A DNA stretch of 64,000 nucleotides from Psychrobacillus sp048572895 (lineage in GTDB: Bacteria; Bacillota; Bacilli; Bacillales_A; Planococcaceae): NCBI RefSeq assembly GCF_048572895.1, contig NZ_CP183878.1, forward strand, positions 3,100,001 to 3,164,000, written 5' to 3'. Position 1 is the stretch's first letter; every line of letters begins with the position of its first letter. Position numbers and translations under genes: made by a program. The notes beneath the pieces are model-generated. The model saw nothing but the letters and a program-made list of their open reading frames with translations, had not been told where the DNA came from and ran no database searches. Shown here piece by piece: positions 32,349-41,451 of this stretch.

Positions 32349-33473
32349 ATGGCTGGAGTATCACCAGAAGTAGCAGAATTTATGAAAAGTCAAACTGTAA
32401 CAGACTTTACAAAAGAAATTTCTCAATATAACCTTGGACCACTATGGGAAGCCATTCCGGAAATTATGCACAAGACGCCAAAACCGCAAGCCGAGGCTTA
32501 TCTTTGGTCAAAAGAATTAATCGATAAAAAAATGGGTGAAGCTGCCGAAATTTTCACACCCGACCGTGGTGGAGAACGTCGAGCAATCTATTTTCAAAAT
32601 CCTGGCTTAACCTATCGTAAACCTTGGGGCTGGGGATCTACATCTCAGACAATTTATGCAGCTGTTCAGATGCTTCTTCCAGGAGAAAAAGCACCATCCC
32701 ATCGTCATTCACAATCAGCTCTACGGTTCATTTCAGAAGGTAAAGGTGCCTATACAATCGTTCAAGGTGAACGTATTTTCATGGAAGAGGGAGATTTCTT
32801 AATTACTCCTAAAAACTTATGGCATGGTCATGCACATGAAGGCACTGAGCCAATGATGTGGATGGATGCTTTAGATATCCCAACTCTTTATGCAATTGGC
32901 GGTACTTTCTTTGAACCATACGCAGATGGACTGCAACAACCTGGCGTGCCAGACAACTTTACAGAGCAACGTTACCGTGGTGGTATGGTTCGTCCTGTTG
33001 GGGATGATAAATTTACAGTTGCACCACTAGCAAACTATAAGTGGGATCGCACTTTAGATGGTATTAAAGGGCTAATGGCATTTGATCCAGATCCGCATCA
33101 CGGGTTTGCTGTTGAGTATATCAATCCTTCCACTGGTAAATCAGCAAATCCAACATTAGGAACTCGCATGCAACATTTACCTGCTGGTATGCATACAAAA
33201 GCATTGCGACATACACATTCAACTGTTTATCATGCTCACAAAGGTGAAGGCTACACAGTTATTAACGGTGTACGCTTCGACTGGAAAGCAGGAGACTATT
33301 TTGTTGTCCCTAACTGGGCTTGGTATGAACATATTGCTACAAAAGATTCATACCTATTCTCTGTAAATGATATTCCAATCATGGATCGCTTCGAGTTAGA
33401 GCAAGAACAATGTTATGACTCTAATAATGGTCATCAAGAAATTACTAGCGAATTTAAAGCAGCTTTTCGTTAA
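32349..33473 (+). CDS. Gentisate 1,2-dioxygenase
   Basis: 374 aa bicupin. First cupin: PSHRHSQSALRFISEG with His118 and His120 as iron ligands and LWHGHAHEG with His159/161. Second cupin: RHTHSTVYHAHKGEG and WYEHIA near residue 330. It adds O2 to gentisate at the ring carbons 1 and 2 to give maleylpyruvate. The length and the N-terminal region match known enzymes. GAAAAGGAGTCG lies upstream. It follows the FAH gene and precedes the MFS carrier after 427 bases. Confidence 0.95.
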   Translation: MAGVSPEVAEFMKSQTVTDFTKEISQYNLGPLWEAIPEIMHKTPKPQAEAYLWSKELIDKKMGEAAEIFTPDRGGERRAIYFQNPGLTYRKPWGWGSTSQTIYAAVQMLLPGEKAPSHRHSQSALRFISEGKGAYTIVQGERIFMEEGDFLITPKNLWHGHAHEGTEPMMWMDALDIPTLYAIGGTFFEPYADGLQQPGVPDNFTEQRYRGGMVRPVGDDKFTVAPLANYKWDRTLDGIKGLMAFDPDPHHGFAVEYINPSTGKSANPTLGTRMQHLPAGMHTKALRHTHSTVYHAHKGEGYTVINGVRFDWKAGDYFVVPNWAWYEHIATKDSYLFSVNDIPIMDRFELEQEQCYDSNNGHQEITSEFKAAFR

Positions 33474-33490
33474 TACAATTAATTGAATAA

Positions 33491-33540
33491 AATAATACCC
33501 CGTAAATGGTAGATAGTACTATCATTTGCAGGGTATTTTT
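33491..33540 (+). terminator. Terminator after gentisate dioxygenase
   Basis: AATACCCCGTAAATG pairs with CATTTGCAGGGTATT around a TAGATAGTACTA loop, with a T-run. Confidence 0.75.
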
Positions 33541-33573
33541 CAAAACTTTTTTGAATGTTGTTGCAGCAAATTA

Positions 33574-33587
33574 TGTAAGCGCTTTAT
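33574..33587. promoter_or_regulatory. Catabolite-responsive element candidate
   Basis: TGTAAGCGCTTTAT matches the CcpA cre consensus TGWAANCGNTNWCA except for the last two bases. It would put the carrier under carbon catabolite control. The rest of 33588-33900 shows A/T-rich sequence and a weak ATCATCTT/AAGATGAT repeat at 33725-33783, no gene. Confidence 0.4.
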
Positions 33588-33900
33588 TTTATCCTTACTT
33601 TAAGGTGGTGATAGAAAGCGAGAATAATAGAAGTTGATAATACAAGAAGCAGTTTCTATGTACTTGAAGTGGTACAAAAATGCCTTAAATTTTCTAAATA
33701 TTCAAAAATTATAATTAGTACCAATCATCTTTCTTCGTTTTATTAATATGGATTCATATATTTATCTTTTTATTAAGATGATGCCGGTTATAAAAATCCA
33801 ATCAATTGAAATTTATACTAATCGCTCTTCGTATCACCGTATTTTATGATTTAACCTACTAGCTATAACAATACGTGATTTTAAGGAAGGATGTTTTATA

Positions 33901-35160
33901 ATGGAAAAAAAGAAATTTTGGAGATATGAAAATAAATTAACAATAATTTTCTTCTTCGTCATAGGTTTTGTATTCTTTGATCGTTTAGCAATTAACTATT
34001 TGTTCCCTATGATTTCAGTGGATTTAGGACTTAACTATACTCAGTTAGGTTTACTTGGAGCAGCACTTGCATTAACTTGGTCAATTTCGGGTCCCTTAGG
34101 TGGATTCATCTCAGATAAAGTGAAGAGCAAGAAAATAATGTTAGCAGTTTTAATACTCGCTTTCTCAGTTATTTCCTTATTACATGGTTTAGCACAAACA
34201 TTCGCTATGTTATTCGTACTCCGCCTATTAATGGGGATTGTAGAGGGTCCAATGATACCGCAAACACAATCTATATTGGCTATGGAATCTTCGGAAAATC
34301 GTCGCGGATTTAACTTAGGCTTCACAATGAACACAAGTAATGCATTATTCGGTAGTATTTTAGCTCCGATAGTAATCGTTGCATTAGCAAATCAATATGA
34401 CTGGCATTTTGCATTCTATTTAACGATTATTCCAGGGATAATTCTAAGTTTAGCAGTCCTAAAAGGTGTTAAAAATCCAGATCCAACGAAATTTCATGCT
34501 ATGCACGCTACAAAATCGACTGAAAAAGTGAAAGTGAAAGAAGTACTGAAGCACCGTAATATTTGGTTATCAATTGTTGTCTTCAGCTTAGTTATGACAA
34601 CATTAATGGCATTCCAAATTTTCGCACCAACATATTTGGTGCAAGCAAAAGGATTATCTAGTACTACAATGAGTCTTGTAATGGCCTCTTTCGGTGTTGG
34701 TTATGCAATCTTCGGTTTCTTAATCCCAACTCTTTCAGAGCGCACGGGTCGTAAACCAGCTTCTGCAGTCTCTGGTTTGTTGTTAATACTGGTGCCACTG
34801 AGCATAGTATTTGTTGATTCAGTTCCATTAATGATGGTGCTTTTATTCATCGGTTCGGCAGGTTCAGGTGTTATCGGTATGTCCATGTCCGTTATTCCTG
34901 TTGAGTCTGCTCCATTACAATACTCAGGACTTGCTATAGGTTTAACAATCGGTATTGGTGAGTTCGTCGGTGGATTCTTAAATCCAATGATAAATGGTGC
35001 CCTAGCAGACATGTATGGTATACAAACACCATTATATGTTGCTGCCGCAGCAGGTCTTCTCGGATTTGTATTCACGTTATTCTTTAAAGAAACAGCACCA
35101 TCTAAAGTTAATAACACGCAAGAACCAATCGTTAATAGTAGTGTTTCAGTACAATCATAG
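33901..35160 (+). CDS. MFS transporter (ACS family), probable 3-hydroxybenzoate/gentisate carrier
   Basis: 419 aa, 12 hydrophobic segments. FFDRLAINYLFPMISVDLGLN at the start resembles anion:cation symporters of the hexuronate/phthalate type, with the loop motif GGFISDKVKSKK. The R..MGIVEGPMIP segment is typical. Following the gentisate genes and before a terminator, it most likely imports the aromatic acid. AAGGAAGG lies 10 bases upstream. It is different in family detail from the AAHS carrier at 15749. Confidence 0.85.
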   Translation: MEKKKFWRYENKLTIIFFFVIGFVFFDRLAINYLFPMISVDLGLNYTQLGLLGAALALTWSISGPLGGFISDKVKSKKIMLAVLILAFSVISLLHGLAQTFAMLFVLRLLMGIVEGPMIPQTQSILAMESSENRRGFNLGFTMNTSNALFGSILAPIVIVALANQYDWHFAFYLTIIPGIILSLAVLKGVKNPDPTKFHAMHATKSTEKVKVKEVLKHRNIWLSIVVFSLVMTTLMAFQIFAPTYLVQAKGLSSTTMSLVMASFGVGYAIFGFLIPTLSERTGRKPASAVSGLLLILVPLSIVFVDSVPLMMVLLFIGSAGSGVIGMSMSVIPVESAPLQYSGLAIGLTIGIGEFVGGFLNPMINGALADMYGIQTPLYVAAAAGLLGFVFTLFFKETAPSKVNNTQEPIVNSSVSVQS

Positions 35161-35167
35161 TTTTAAA

Positions 35168-35201
35168 CAACTTAGTCCAAGTCTTTTTGGGCTAAGTTTT
35201 T
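35168..35201 (+). terminator. Terminator after the MFS gene
   Basis: AACTTAGTCC, 10-base loop, GGGCTAAGTT and T-run. Confidence 0.8.
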
Positions 35202-35305
35202 TATATTTTTCTTCATACAAACCAACCAACAAGATTAGCATATTGGTTTGTACTCTGCAGTTTTAGGGAAAAGTACTAAAAAGAGAATTTGTAGGGGGAA
35301 GAAAA

Positions 35306-36760
35306 ATGGCTAAAAAGAAAAATAAGCCATGGAGTAAACGAAAAAGAATCGTGATGGGTTCTCTGGGTGTATTCGTACTAATTTATATTGCAGTTATACT
35401 GTGGCATACATATAAGCCCTTACCCGAAGGTGTTTCCTTTAAGGGACAAATACATAATACGGATTCTGTTGAGATGATTACTGACTTAACCTATGCACAG
35501 GACCGTGAAGGAACTGGCATGGTGCATGAAAATTATATATTTGAAGAAGTTTATAAAATGATTGAGGAAGCTGAAAATTTTATCGTTGTAGACTTTTTCT
35601 TATTTGATGGCTTTTACGATGAAAAGGAAAATTTCCCTAAGATTGCAGATACTTTGTCTTCTACATTAGCTCAGAAGAAAATGGACCATCCCGATATGCC
35701 TATTGTATTTATAACTGATCCGTTGAACAAAGGCTATGGGTCCTTTGAGAGTAAGTGGTTTAAGAAAATGAGAGAAGCAGGCGTAGAAATTGTTTACACC
35801 GATTTAGACCCTTTGCGCGATTCTACCCCTATCTATTCGGGTATTTATCGTACCTTTTTCCAATGGTTTGACTTTGGAGGCGAGGGATGGATTGCCAATG
35901 CGATGGCAAGTGAAGCCCCTAAGATGACAGTTGCCTCATATTTGACCTTACTCAATGTAAAAGCAAATCATCGCAAGGCAGTAGTTACTGATAAAGAAGC
36001 AATGGTAACGTCTTCTAATCCTCATGATGCAAGTGGATTCCATGGCAATATTGCTTTGAAGGTAACTGGTCCTATATTAAATGATATTTTGGAATCGGAG
36101 GAAGCCGTTTCTTTGTTTTCCGGAGGACCTAAACTACCTCGTGTTGACATGAAAGAATCTGACGGACAATATCAAGTTCAGTATTTAACAGAGAAGAAAA
36201 TCCTTGATGCGTTACTTGCGGACTTAGCCGCAACCAAAAAAGGGGATAAAATTTGGCTCGGTATGTTTTTTGTAGCTAAGCGGGATATCGTAAATGCCCT
36301 TATTGATGCTGCAAATCGAGGTGTCGAAGTTAATATGATTCTTGATCCAAACGAAAATTCCTTCGGACGACAAAAATCTGGCCTTCCAAATCGTCCGGTG
36401 GTGCACGAAATGGTAGAAGATACGAAAGGAAAGCTAAATGTTCGTTGGTATAATACCGTTATCGGTCAATATCATACAAAAGCAATTTGGATTCAATCAA
36501 ATGAACATACAATTATTTCTAATGGTTCTTCTAATTACACAGAACGAACATTAGATGATTATAATCTAGAAAATAACTTAAAGGTGATCGCACCAAATGA
36601 TAGCGAATTAGTAGCGGAAATGGAGACGTATTTTGAGCGACTTTGGAATAATGAAGATGCTATGTATACAGTCGAATTGGATGAATTCCAGGATAGCTTT
36701 ACTTGGTGGCAACGATGGATTTATACATTGCAGAAGTTTACGAAAGTTACTACTTATTAA
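35306..36760 (+). CDS. Membrane-anchored phospholipase D-family protein
   Basis: 484 aa. One N-terminal membrane segment at about residues 15-34, then two PLD halves. First HKD motif: NHRKAVVTDKEAMVTSSNP, complete (His, Lys, Asp). Second: YHTKAIWIQSNEHTIISNGSSN, where Gln stands for the usual Asp. The layout resembles cardiolipin synthases, but the second site is imperfect. Likely an extracytoplasmic phosphodiesterase or phosphatidyltransferase. GTAGGGGG before the ATG. Stands alone between two terminators. Confidence 0.82.
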   Translation: MAKKKNKPWSKRKRIVMGSLGVFVLIYIAVILWHTYKPLPEGVSFKGQIHNTDSVEMITDLTYAQDREGTGMVHENYIFEEVYKMIEEAENFIVVDFFLFDGFYDEKENFPKIADTLSSTLAQKKMDHPDMPIVFITDPLNKGYGSFESKWFKKMREAGVEIVYTDLDPLRDSTPIYSGIYRTFFQWFDFGGEGWIANAMASEAPKMTVASYLTLLNVKANHRKAVVTDKEAMVTSSNPHDASGFHGNIALKVTGPILNDILESEEAVSLFSGGPKLPRVDMKESDGQYQVQYLTEKKILDALLADLAATKKGDKIWLGMFFVAKRDIVNALIDAANRGVEVNMILDPNENSFGRQKSGLPNRPVVHEMVEDTKGKLNVRWYNTVIGQYHTKAIWIQSNEHTIISNGSSNYTERTLDDYNLENNLKVIAPNDSELVAEMETYFERLWNNEDAMYTVELDEFQDSFTWWQRWIYTLQKFTKVTTY

Positions 36761-36764
36761 AAGA

Positions 36765-36796
36765 AAAACGCTGAGCACACTCAGCGTTTTTCTTTG
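36765..36796 (+). terminator. Terminator after the PLD gene
   Basis: AAACGCTGAG, CAC loop, CTCAGCGTTTTTCTTT. Confidence 0.88.
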
Positions 36797-36847
36797 TCAT
36801 TTCTTATACATAGAACTGTTTTCCATAAAATTACTATACAACAACAC

Positions 36848-37013
36848 TTATCTATTTAAAGCACAAATCAAAATCCCAACTGCTAGAAATACAATTCCAA
36901 CACTTTTCCTTTTTAATTTTTGTAAAGTATATCCATATAATACCCCACCCAGAAGGAATAACTCCCCAATTCCAAACAGTAGAAGTACTGTAAAAAGTAA
37001 TTCATTTGGTCAC
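36848..37013 (-). pseudogene. Small two-segment membrane protein, frameshifted after the start
   Basis: A GTG at 37013 with AAAGGATG upstream reads only Val-Thr-Lys before TGA. Removing one A from the AAA that follows opens a 54-residue frame (start TNELLFTVLLLFG, end AVGILICALNR) with two hydrophobic segments and a basic loop. The intact long frame and the good site make a single-base insertion or a sequencing error the simplest reading. No family is recognised. Confidence 0.5.
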
Positions 37014-37107
37014 TCTTATCATCCTTTCAAATACAGACAGTTTTGTAATTGCCAAGTAGAAAAAAACAGGAAAAGCTCCGAGCAGTTGTGCAGCTCAGAG
37101 CATTTTT

Positions 37108-37581
37108 TCAAGTCCCCACAATATGCTTAATATGCACAGGCAGCTCCCACATTTTCTCCTTCAAAAACTGTGGATATAGATTTATATACTTTATCTCGTC
37201 GAGTGTTTTCCAATAATATGTATGTATTTTTCCGTTCTCATCGACTTCGAATTCACTTCCTCTTTTAAGGATTTCCCTGTCTTTTAGCTCTAGCAAATAA
37301 AAGAAGCAAACTTCATGAAATTGCTCACTTAATGTTTTTTCTTTAAAAAAGTTTTCATTTACCCAAAGCATCCGATTTACGTTCACTTCTATTCCGAGTT
37401 CTTCTTTTACTTCACGTTTTACGGCATCTTCACTTTTTTCATTCATCTTGATACGTCCACCTGGTACATAATAATAAGGTTGCCCTTTATCTTGCATAAT
37501 CAACAGCTTCCCATCATGTACTAGCAATCCTCCAACACGATAATTAAATCTTCCCTCGACAGTCTTAAACGATATGTCCAT
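37108..37581 (-). CDS. NUDIX hydrolase
   Basis: 157 aa from ATG 37581 with GAGGAGGAG 5 bases upstream. The NUDIX box is exact: GGRIKMNEKSEDAVKREVKE, continuing as ELGI, at about residues 36-58. A preceding YYYVPGG is typical of members acting on modified nucleotides. It overlaps the YbaK gene by 17 bases, so the two are coupled. Substrate unknown. Confidence 0.87.
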   Translation of the reverse strand: MDISFKTVEGRFNYRVGGLLVHDGKLLIMQDKGQPYYYVPGGRIKMNEKSEDAVKREVKEELGIEVNVNRMLWVNENFFKEKTLSEQFHEVCFFYLLELKDREILKRGSEFEVDENGKIHTYYWKTLDEIKYINLYPQFLKEKMWELPVHIKHIVGT

Positions 37582-38062
37582 TTGACTCCTCCTCATACCA
37601 ACCTTTACAAACATCTACCCACTCAGCCGCTTTTGCAAAAGTAAAAAGTTCTTCACATGAAAGCTCAATTGCACTATTACTACTTCCACAAGCCGGAAAA
37701 ACGGTTTCAAAACGTGTTAACGATTCGTCTAGATAAACATTGATATGAGCAGGAATTCCAAATGGACAAACTCCTCCAACTGCATGTCCCACCTGCTCTA
37801 ATACTTCTTCTGGAGATAACATTTTTGCTTTCACCCCGAATTTACTCTTAAATTTTGCGTTATCAATTTTTGTATCACCCGCAGCAACTATGAGCATACA
37901 GCTATCCTCTATTTTGAAAGACAGTGTTTTGGCTATTCTAGCAGGTTCCACATTCAATGCGACAGCAGCAAGTTCTACAGTGGCACTCGATGCCTCATAT
38001 TCTTGTATTTTATTCTCCATTCCAAATTCTTTAAAATAGTCTCTTACTAATTCAATTGCCAT
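37565..38062 (-). CDS. YbaK/EbsC family aminoacyl-tRNA deacylase
   Basis: 165 aa from ATG 38062 (GAGGGATTCGG upstream). The YbaK fold shows in LNVEPARIAKTLSFK (with the conserved Lys), AAGDTKIDNAKFKSKFG and the GGVCPFGIP segment near 100. This family removes wrongly attached amino acids from tRNA in trans, as ProXp-type editing enzymes do. The specific amino acid is unknown. Upstream partner of the NUDIX gene. Confidence 0.88.
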   Translation of the reverse strand: MAIELVRDYFKEFGMENKIQEYEASSATVELAAVALNVEPARIAKTLSFKIEDSCMLIVAAGDTKIDNAKFKSKFGVKAKMLSPEEVLEQVGHAVGGVCPFGIPAHINVYLDESLTRFETVFPACGSSNSAIELSCEELFTFAKAAEWVDVCKGWYEEESNGHIV

Positions 38063-38183
38063 TACCGAATCCCTCATTTTCTTTCGTTTTATTTTTCAGA
38101 CTAATACATCTATTCTACTTGTTTTCATGGAAATTTGCCTAACCTAAAATAAAACTGCTCATAACAAACCTTGTCAGTCCATA

Positions 38184-38870
38184 AGAAAAACCGAGCAAAA
38201 AGACGCCCGGTCCTTATAGTTCAAAACCTGTTTCTAACGTTTTCGAAGGGCTCTGGACAGACTTATTGCTTAGTATTACCGAATGTTTTTTTAGAGATGC
38301 TGGTCGTGACTAACGTCACGACCAGCATCTCTTTTCTCAGTAATCTTATGGCGTTCGTCTGTCCGTCGCCCTCCTATAACTTTTAGAAACAGGTTAGTTC
38401 ATTTTTAGGTAACTAAAGAAAAGCTACTTTCTTATTCATAGAGTAAGCTCTCGAAGATGCAATTTCGTTCGCTATTCACTTCTTTATAGTGCAAACACTT
38501 ACTATTTCTCTTTATTTCCACTAGTGTAAAAGAAAACCTGCTTTCTTCCTCTATCATTGGTTCATCGCATTTCTAATACTAAAGCGATTACAAATAATTT
38601 GATCACTCTCTAAAATTTGACCAATCTTATCATCTAAGCGATAAGCTATGCTAAATTTTCTAGTGGAGTACTACACACTGATTGATTGTAGTGAAAGGTG
38701 GCGACTCCGGCGGGATGAGTGAGACAGATGAGCTATCACATCGACGCGTTAGCGACGGTGATAGCAATCGCTCCCCCCGCGGAAAGCGTCCACCTGAAAC
38801 GGAAATCATAGTATTATTCATTTTTAAAAGCACCGAAAACCCAGTGTTCACGGTACATTTTTATATACTT
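38184..38870 (+). repeat. Modular hairpin repeat, copy B
   Basis: About 690 bp, same order as copy A, without its extra mini-hairpins. The stem tip is a perfect 15-bp hairpin (GATGCTGGTCGTGAC/GTCACGACCAGCATC). The GC-rich cassette runs 38695-38808. It lies in the gap between the YbaK gene and the radical SAM remnant; no gene is seen. Confidence 0.85.
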
Positions 38871-38881
38871 TTTTTAAAAAA

Positions 38882-38913
38882 AACAAGTAATAGCATTCCC
38901 CTATTACTTGCTT
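38882..38913 (-). terminator. Terminator after the radical SAM remnant
   Basis: Minus strand CAAGTAATAG, loop, CTATTACTTG and a long T-run. Confidence 0.85.
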
Positions 38914-38918
38914 TGTAG

Positions 38919-40053
38919 TTATACAATTGGTTGCTTAGCTTTCTTTTTCATGGCCTGAGGAATATAAACGCAATATGGTTCGCTCTCCATATAATCCCCT
39001 GTTACATTGTATGCTCTGGATCTAGATCCTCCGCACACTTTGTTGAACTCGCAAACGCCACATTTTCCTTTATATTTATCGGGACAACGTAAGTTTTGGA
39101 ATACCTCCGAATTACGGTAAATTTCTGCTAAGGGTGTTTGGCGGATGTTCCCAGCTTTTATCGGTAGTAGTCCACTCGGCAACACATCACCTGTATGCGA
39201 GATGAAGACAAACCCATTCCCATCATTTACTCCTTTTGGTGCTCGTCCTAAACCATCGATTTTACCGGTATTCCCCATTGTCAATGCATCTTCATAGAAG
39301 ATATGCTCTTTATCGCTTAATCCCTTTTGCTCGCGTAATTTTTGTTGAATAACTACTCGGCGATAATGCTGTGCAGCAGTTGTTTTAATATCAAATGGTA
39401 CTCGTTTTGAAAGATTATATAGCCATCTAAATACTTTTTTCATGCTCAGCTGGCGAGATCATGTCTGTTTCTTTCCCTCTGCCAGTTGGAACTAGGAAAA
39501 ATACACTCCATAGTACACAATTAAGCTTCTCCACCATTTCCGCCAACTCATCTAAGTAAGCATAATTATATCTTGAAATAACTGTATTAATTTGTAATGG
39601 CATTCCTAGTTCATTTAAATATTCGATAGCTTTCATCGTCAAATCAAAGGAACCAGTCGTCCCTCTAAAATGATCATGTACTTCTGCACAATGCCCATCA
39701 ATACTAAAAGCCCACCTCGCTAGCCCAATATCTTTTGCCTTTTGCATTGCTTCTTTTGTCACATTTGGAGTAGCAGATGGAGTCATAGATACACGGACCC
39801 CTTTTTTAATAGCATACTCAGCAATATCAAATACATCTGGTCATTCCAATGGATCCCCACCCGTAAATACAAGTAAGGGATTTTCCATTTCATAAATATC
39901 ATCTATTAACTTTTTACCTTCATCTAATGTTAACTCCAATGGATGTCTATGATGCTGAGCCTCTGCACGACAATGCAGACAATGAAGCTGACATGCACGG
40001 GTTAACTCCCAAATAACGAGAAACGGATTTTCATTATAATCTCGTGAAAACAT
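38919..40053 (-). pseudogene. Radical SAM/SPASM protein (TIGR04053-like), broken by a stop and a frameshift
   Basis: Reading from ATG 40053 (GGAGGAAAAAGT upstream) gives NPFLVIWELTRACQLHCLHC with the radical SAM CxxxCxxC cluster motif. An in-frame TGA at 39841-39843 follows GGDPLE. Reading continues in the same frame to 39427, where six A's in GAAAAAAG shift the frame; one A fewer rejoins EHEKVFRWLYNL and the SPASM end (CGVCEFNKVCGG). Two independent lesions mean the gene is dead, unless both are sequence errors. Relatives act in heme-like or peptide modification; the role here is unknown. Confidence 0.85.
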
Positions 40054-40297
40054 ACTTTTTCCTCCTATTGCACGAAGCATCTTATACTTGGAGTCTAACA
40101 TTTTCAATTGAATTCCGAAGTGATATTATTCACTCACTGAGTATGAAAATGTGACAAATAATAAAGTGATACTTCAATCATTAGGGGATTCATCGTTTTA
40201 ATAAGAATGTTTACTAAGATATACCTGTGCTTTAAAATTCCCATATAAAGATTGAAGTATTTGACATTGTTTTGGCTATTCAATAATGAGAAATGAA

Positions 40298-40337
40298 AAA
40301 GGGACATCCCCATTTTTTCGGGATGTCCCTTTTCTAG
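40298..40337. terminator. Bidirectional terminator
   Basis: AAAAGGGACATCCC, 8-base loop, GGGATGTCCCTTTT. It ends the MFS remnant on the minus strand. Confidence 0.88.
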
Positions 40338-40356
40338 TTAGCTATCAAACTAAAGT

Positions 40357-40800
40357 CTAAGTATTAATATTCGCCCTTGCTGCAGTTTCTTTCTGGCCGT
40401 GCAGGAAGTAGTAAAGAACAGTAGTCGCCAGGATTGCAACGCCCATGATCACATAAAGGGTTCGGTAGCCGGTTAATGGAATGATGAATCCGAGTAAATA
40501 AGGACCGAATCCAAGTCCTGCTTCAAGAAATATAAAGAAGGTCGACGTTGCCAGTCCCATGCGATGAGGAGGCGTCAATTTAATTGCGATCGCTTGTGTG
40601 CTTGACTGCATATTACCAAAGCCGAGGCCAATCAGTACACCAGCTACTAATAAAGTGATGAAAAAGGGAAAGAGTGCGTGATATTTGAATGATTGGTCTA
40701 AAGTGGATTGCTTCTGCCTGCAAGTGTTGGCGTGCAGCTTATCGTGAACAGGAAATATTGGGACTAGGAGATACGCATAGAACCAAATCCAGCCGTCCGT
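40357..40800 (-). pseudogene. C-terminal remnant of an MFS transporter
   Basis: The frame is open for 148 codons without a start and is blocked upstream by TGA at 40801-40803. The last 115 codons are plainly MFS (ALFPFFITLLVAGVLIGLGF, then GNMQSSTQAIAIKL, GLATSTFFIFLEAGLGFGPYLLG), covering about the last three or four membrane segments. Upstream of about 40690 the similarity fades. The N-terminal two thirds are missing. 40801-40897 shows nothing I recognise. Confidence 0.7.
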
Positions 40801-40897
40801 TCAAACGCGAAATGACTTTAGAGAAAAAGTTAATAGCGAAAGGAACTTTCCTTATCGCTGTTATCGAACGTCGCACCTATGAATATTCCCCTTAATA

Positions 40898-41323
40898 CTA
40901 CTGGTGTTGACGCTGAACCATTGCCTCAAAGACACTAACTGCAGCATTTGCTACTTCTATGTCCTGTGCACTCGTTGCTCCACTAACACCAATGCCCCCG
41001 ACTATTTTCTGGTTGTAAACTAAAGGAACACCTCCTCCGAGAACTACAATTCTCCCCTCGTTTGTTGTATTGATACCATATGACGGCCCGCCAGGCTGTG
41101 CTGCCTCCGCAAGATTTGAAGTAGGCATTTGCATCGCGACACTTGTCCATGCCTTATCAATAGCGATCTCTATTCCTCCAAATTTAGTATTGTCCATTCT
41201 CAAAAAGCCTTTGAGGTTTCCGCCCTCATCAACAATTGCTATATTCTCCGACAATCCCATTTCCTTGGCTTTCTTTTCTGACGCTTCCAACAATACCTTT
41301 GCCATTTTAAGCGATATAACCAT
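40898..41323 (-). CDS. GlcG/HbpS family heme-degrading-like protein (DUF336)
   Basis: 141 aa from ATG 41323 with AAAGGAG 9 bases upstream. The GlcG/HbpS domain covers almost all: NIAIVDEGGNLKGFLRMDN, IDKAWTSVAMQMPT, then GGVPLVYNQKIVGGIGVSGATS.QDIEVA. Family members are small alpha/beta proteins found near glycolate, propanediol or aromatic genes, and HbpS binds heme. No metabolic context is clear here. It follows the MFS remnant. Confidence 0.88.
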   Translation of the reverse strand: MVISLKMAKVLLEASEKKAKEMGLSENIAIVDEGGNLKGFLRMDNTKFGGIEIAIDKAWTSVAMQMPTSNLAEAAQPGGPSYGINTTNEGRIVVLGGGVPLVYNQKIVGGIGVSGATSAQDIEVANAAVSVFEAMVQRQHQ

Positions 41324-41416
41324 ATATGAATCTCCTTTCATTTCATTCTTTTATAATATTTTCGTTATAAAGAAATGGTTCACTACTTAAAAAAATTAAT
41401 ACAAAAATACAAAATA

Positions 41417-41446
41417 AAAAAACGAGTGGCAAAATTGCCACCCGCA
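41417..41446 (-). terminator. Terminator after the esterase lipoprotein
   Basis: Minus strand GCGGGTGGCAATTTTGCCACTCGT-type hairpin (GTGGCA/TGCCAC core) followed by seven T. Confidence 0.88.
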
Positions 41447-41451
41447 TAAAT

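Noticed and set aside
33640..33900. T-box or other riboswitch before the MFS carrier
   Set aside because: TGGTAC/GTACCA pairing is present, but no T-box sequence, stem I features or antiterminator were found.
37108..38062. Operon with the radical SAM remnant
   Set aside because: Repeat copy B and a terminator separate them.
40689..40895. 68-codon plus-strand frame
   Set aside because: Overlaps the MFS remnant on the other strand, has no ribosome site and no recognisable family; left out.
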